Below, piece by piece: positions 6,573 to 10,707 of a stretch of DNA of 10,707 nt. The translations under genes and the position numbers were made by a program. Under the pieces are notes generated by a model. The model was given only the letters and a program-made list of their open reading frames with translations, did no database searches and was not told where the DNA came from. The stretch is from Rhizobacter sp. (GTDB lineage Bacteria; Pseudomonadota; Gammaproteobacteria; Burkholderiales; Burkholderiaceae_C): positions 1 to 10,707 of the forward strand of contig JANYFX010000161.1 of the NCBI GenBank assembly GCA_025359585.1. Direction: 5' to 3'. Position 1 is the stretch's first letter; every line of letters begins with the position of its first letter.

Positions 6573-6585
6573 CACACTCCGCCGC
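6573..6585 (+). promoter_or_regulatory. CACACTCCGCCGC element upstream of tex
   Basis: Matches the element before the flavoprotein gene at 12 of 13 bases and begins 44 bases before the tex start. CACACT could act as a weak -10 hexamer, with initiation within the following GC bases. No convincing -35 is seen. Confidence 0.3.
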
Positions 6586-6616
6586 TTCGATTTGACGGCC
6601 TGCGTGGCCCGCTCCC

Positions 6617-8953
<2,337 letters not shown>

Positions 8954-8970
8954 AGGAATTCGCGAACCCG

Positions 8971-8978
8971 CCTAGAGT
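8971..8978 (+). promoter_or_regulatory. CCTAGAGT octamer before the patatin-like gene
   Basis: Identical to the octamer at 6053-6060. If TAGAGT is a -10 hexamer, transcription would begin about at the TTG start, implying a leaderless or near-leaderless message. Only a weak -35 (CTGAAG) is seen, so the call is tentative. Confidence 0.3.
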
Positions 8979-8985
8979 TCGCAGC

Positions 8986-10086
8986 TTGAAAGCCCTGAGC
9001 GTCCACGCCGGCCCGCGTGCCCTTCAAGCCTTGCGCGAGCACGGGCTGCAAGCTCAGCACGTGCGTGCTGTGCCCGCGGCGGCCGGCGGCCCCAAAGGGC
9101 TGGTGTTGAACCCGCTCGACCGGTTCATCTTCGGCGAATGGCTCGCAGCCAATGCGAGACCGGTGCATCTGCTCGGCGCGTCGATCGGGGCCTGGCGCAT
9201 GGCGGCCGCGTGCCTGAACGACCCAGCCGCCGCGCTGGCGCAGATGGCCGACGACTACATCCATCAGGACTACGAACATCCGCCCGGCAAACCGCCGACG
9301 CCGCGCCACGTGAGCGATGTGTTCGGTGCGAACCTGAGTACGCGCTTCGACGGCCGCGTGGGCGAACTGCTCGCCAACCCGCGCTTTCGTTTGCACGTGT
9401 TCACGAGTCGGGGGCGGCATCTGCTTCGCCGCCACGGCCGCGCCTTGTCGTCGATCAGCACACCGCTGAGTTACTTCGGTGCCTTTGCCACCAACGCGGT
9501 GAGCCGGCGATTGATGAGTGGCTGGTGGGAACGCGTGGTCTTCTCCGACCTGCGCGATCCGCTGCCGTTTCACCTGCACGACTACCGCACGCACACCGCA
9601 GCCTTGAGTGGCGAGAACCTGAGCCTGAGCATTCTGGCGAGCTGCTCGATTCCGTACTGGCTCGACCCGGTGCACAACATTCCCGGCGCGCCGCGCGGCG
9701 CGTACTGGGACGGCGGTATCACCGACTACCACCTGCACCTGAACTACGCGTCGATTGCCGACACCACGAACGAACCCGCGCTGGTGCTGTACCCGCACTT
9801 CCAGAGCACCGTCGTTCCCGGCTGGCTCGACAAGTTCTTCAAGTACCGCCACCGCGCGACGGCGCACTTGTCGAACCTGATCGTGCTGTCGCCGAACCCC
9901 GAGTGGGTGAAGACGCTGCCCAACGCGAAGCTGCCCGACCGCACCGACTTTCGCCACTTCGGCGACGACACCAAGGCGCGTGTCGCGGCGTGGTCGATGG
10001 CGGTGAAAGAAAGCGAGCGGCTGCGCGACGAATTCGCCCTCTGGGTTTCGGGCCGCTTGGCCATCGACGTGCAAGCCCTGGTCTGA
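8986..10086 (+). CDS. Patatin-like phospholipase family protein
   Basis: A 366-residue patatin-fold lipid acyl hydrolase. The oxyanion-hole glycine-rich stretch is VPAAAGGPKGLVL (29-41); the nucleophile elbow is GASIG (64-68, Ser66), and the second member of the catalytic dyad is Asp242 in WDGGITD. No signal peptide or transmembrane segment is visible, so it is probably cytoplasmic or peripherally membrane-bound. The predicted reaction is release of fatty acid from a phospholipid or acylglycerol; the true substrate is unknown. The TTG start at 8986 is chosen because KALSVHAGPRALQALREHGL fits the family N-terminus and no ATG or GTG lies near it upstream; the ribosome site is poor (TAGAG eight bases away). 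It follows tex by 32 bases, so readthrough from tex is possible, but the two have no obvious shared role. Confidence 0.9.
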   Translation: MKALSVHAGPRALQALREHGLQAQHVRAVPAAAGGPKGLVLNPLDRFIFGEWLAANARPVHLLGASIGAWRMAAACLNDPAAALAQMADDYIHQDYEHPPGKPPTPRHVSDVFGANLSTRFDGRVGELLANPRFRLHVFTSRGRHLLRRHGRALSSISTPLSYFGAFATNAVSRRLMSGWWERVVFSDLRDPLPFHLHDYRTHTAALSGENLSLSILASCSIPYWLDPVHNIPGAPRGAYWDGGITDYHLHLNYASIADTTNEPALVLYPHFQSTVVPGWLDKFFKYRHRATAHLSNLIVLSPNPEWVKTLPNAKLPDRTDFRHFGDDTKARVAAWSMAVKESERLRDEFALWVSGRLAIDVQALV

Positions 10087-10113
10087 CGAGACCTGCCGAA
10101 ACAGATCGGCACA

Positions 10114-10140
10114 GAAACTTTTCGCGGCATTGCATCCAGT
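10114..10140 (+). promoter_or_regulatory. ECF-sigma-like promoter candidate upstream of DUF4331 gene
   Basis: GAAACTT (10114-10120) resembles the GGAACTT -35 box of ECF (sigma-E-type) promoters, and is followed after 11 bases by GCATCCAGT (10132-10140). It lies about 130-150 bases before the DUF4331 ATG and 28 bases after the patatin stop. The -10 match is uncertain, so this is only a candidate. Confidence 0.3.
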
Positions 10141-10167
10141 GCCGAAGTGGCGGCGTAAGGCACCGCA

Positions 10168-10200
10168 GACGCTGAAAGCCGGGCTCAGGCCCGAAGCGTC
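10168..10200 (+). promoter_or_regulatory. Compound hairpin in the DUF4331 leader
   Basis: An outer stem GACGCT (10168-10173) / AGCGTC (10195-10200) encloses an inner stem CGGGC (10180-10184) / GCCCG (10189-10193) with a TCAG loop and an asymmetric internal loop. It lacks a T-tract. It could be the terminator-like end of the patatin transcript or structure in the DUF4331 5' leader. Confidence 0.4.
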
Positions 10201-10212
10201 AAGAGGAGCCAG

Positions 10213-10231
10213 CCACCGGTGTCACCGGTGG
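10213..10231 (+). repeat. 19-base perfect palindrome upstream of DUF4331 gene
   Basis: CCACCGGTGTCACCGGTGG is a perfect inverted repeat of 9-base arms around a single central base, ending 35 bases before the DUF4331 ATG. A further partial copy (GCCACCG) follows at 10234-10240. The near-zero loop favours a protein-binding operator over an RNA hairpin, although the arms could also pair in RNA with a few opened bases. Confidence 0.6.
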
Positions 10232-10266
10232 TCGCCACCGAACCACTTCACGCAAAGGATGACGAC

Positions 10267-10707
10267 ATGAAATCTCAACGATTGGGTTCCACCCGAGTTC
10301 TGCCGCTGCTGGCAGCCATCGGCGCCGTGTACGGCCTGAGCGCGCTGCCGGCACACGCCTCCAGCCACCGCGAAGCGCCGTCGATCACGACCACGCCCAA
10401 GGTCGACGCGGCCGACTTCTACATGTTCAACAGCTACGAGCCCGGCCGCACCGGCTTCGTCACGTTGATTGCCGATTACCTGCCGGACCAGAGTTCGTAT
10501 GGTGGCCCAAATTACTTCAAGCTCGACCCGAACGCGCTCTACGAGATCCACGTCGACAACGTCGGTGATGCGAAAGAGCACATCACCTTCCAGTTCCGTT
10601 TCAAGAACGCACTGAAGGCCAAGACGTTGAAGATCGGCGACAAGGACGTGCAGATTCCGCTGACCCAATTCGGTGTGGTTGCCGACCCGGCCGCCGCCAC
10701 GCTCAAC
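10267..10707 (+). CDS. DUF4331 domain-containing exported protein, N-terminal part (3' end outside window)
   Basis: The first 147 codons of a DUF4331 protein, open to the right edge. It has a signal peptide (KSQR start, hydrophobic VLPLLAAIGAVYGLSAL, cleavage after AHA at 31), then the family's opening SSHREAPSIT (32-41) and KVDAADFYMFNSYEPGR, followed by alternating strands such as FVTLIADYLPDQSSYGGPNYF and YEIHVDN...HITFQFRFKN. The mature protein should be periplasmic or secreted. The ATG has AAAGGA (10254-10259) seven bases upstream, a strong site. A 180-base leader with a palindrome, a hairpin and a possible ECF promoter precedes it, implying its own regulated transcription. No biochemical function is established for the family. 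Confidence 0.92.
   Translation, partial: MKSQRLGSTRVLPLLAAIGAVYGLSALPAHASSHREAPSITTTPKVDAADFYMFNSYEPGRTGFVTLIADYLPDQSSYGGPNYFKLDPNALYEIHVDNVGDAKEHITFQFRFKNALKAKTLKIGDKDVQIPLTQFGVVADPAAATLN

Noticed and set aside
10222..10668. Minus-strand ORF (148 codons) at the right end
   Set aside because: Antisense to the DUF4331 gene, which has a signal peptide, the SSHREAPSIT motif and a strong ribosome site.

Overview
The window reads as chromosome from a high-GC betaproteobacterium, most likely of the order Burkholderiales (the Rubrivivax/Leptothrix/Rhizobacter/Comamonadaceae neighbourhood). This is inferred from strong G/C third-position bias, the protein flavour (AidB-like acyl-CoA dehydrogenase, ~310-residue GST with a C-terminal extension, TIGR03862-type flavoprotein) and very short leaders. 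I see no rRNA, tRNA, CRISPR array, insertion sequence or prophage gene. Most of it is ordinary housekeeping or accessory metabolism, and I did not find a convincing new multi-gene system.

Layout. (1) Positions 2-2857, plus strand: a tight run of four genes, namely the 3' end of an AidB-like acyl-CoA dehydrogenase, a glutathione S-transferase-fold protein with an extra C-terminal domain, a short-chain dehydrogenase/reductase and an ASCH-domain protein. Gaps of 26, 12 and 10 bases suggest one operon, plausibly handling an acyl-CoA/alcohol/ketone substrate. (2) Positions 2858-3800: a sparsely coding stretch with one 52-residue very basic ORF that has a good ribosome binding site, then about 590 bases without an intact gene. 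That stretch holds the decayed 3' part of a VOC/glyoxalase-like gene on the minus strand. (3) Positions 3801-5969: a divergent pair, an exported DUF1223 protein (minus) and an HI0933/TIGR03862-type FAD flavoprotein (plus), sharing a 108-base intergenic region. (4) Positions 6093-6542: a small exported four-cysteine protein of unknown function, preceded by a perfect inverted repeat. (5) Positions 6617-10086: tex (S1-domain transcription accessory protein) and a patatin-like phospholipase, both starting with TTG and lacking a clear Shine-Dalgarno. (6) Positions 10267-10707: the 5' part of an exported DUF4331 protein, running off the right edge, behind a 180-base leader with a 19-base perfect palindrome, a compound hairpin and an ECF-like promoter sequence.

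Points most worth a second look: the VOC pseudogene with an apparent internal deletion, the structured DUF4331 leader, the GST C-terminal extension, the four-cysteine exported protein with its operator-like repeat, the 13-base element shared by the flavoprotein and tex upstream regions, and the 52-residue basic ORF.
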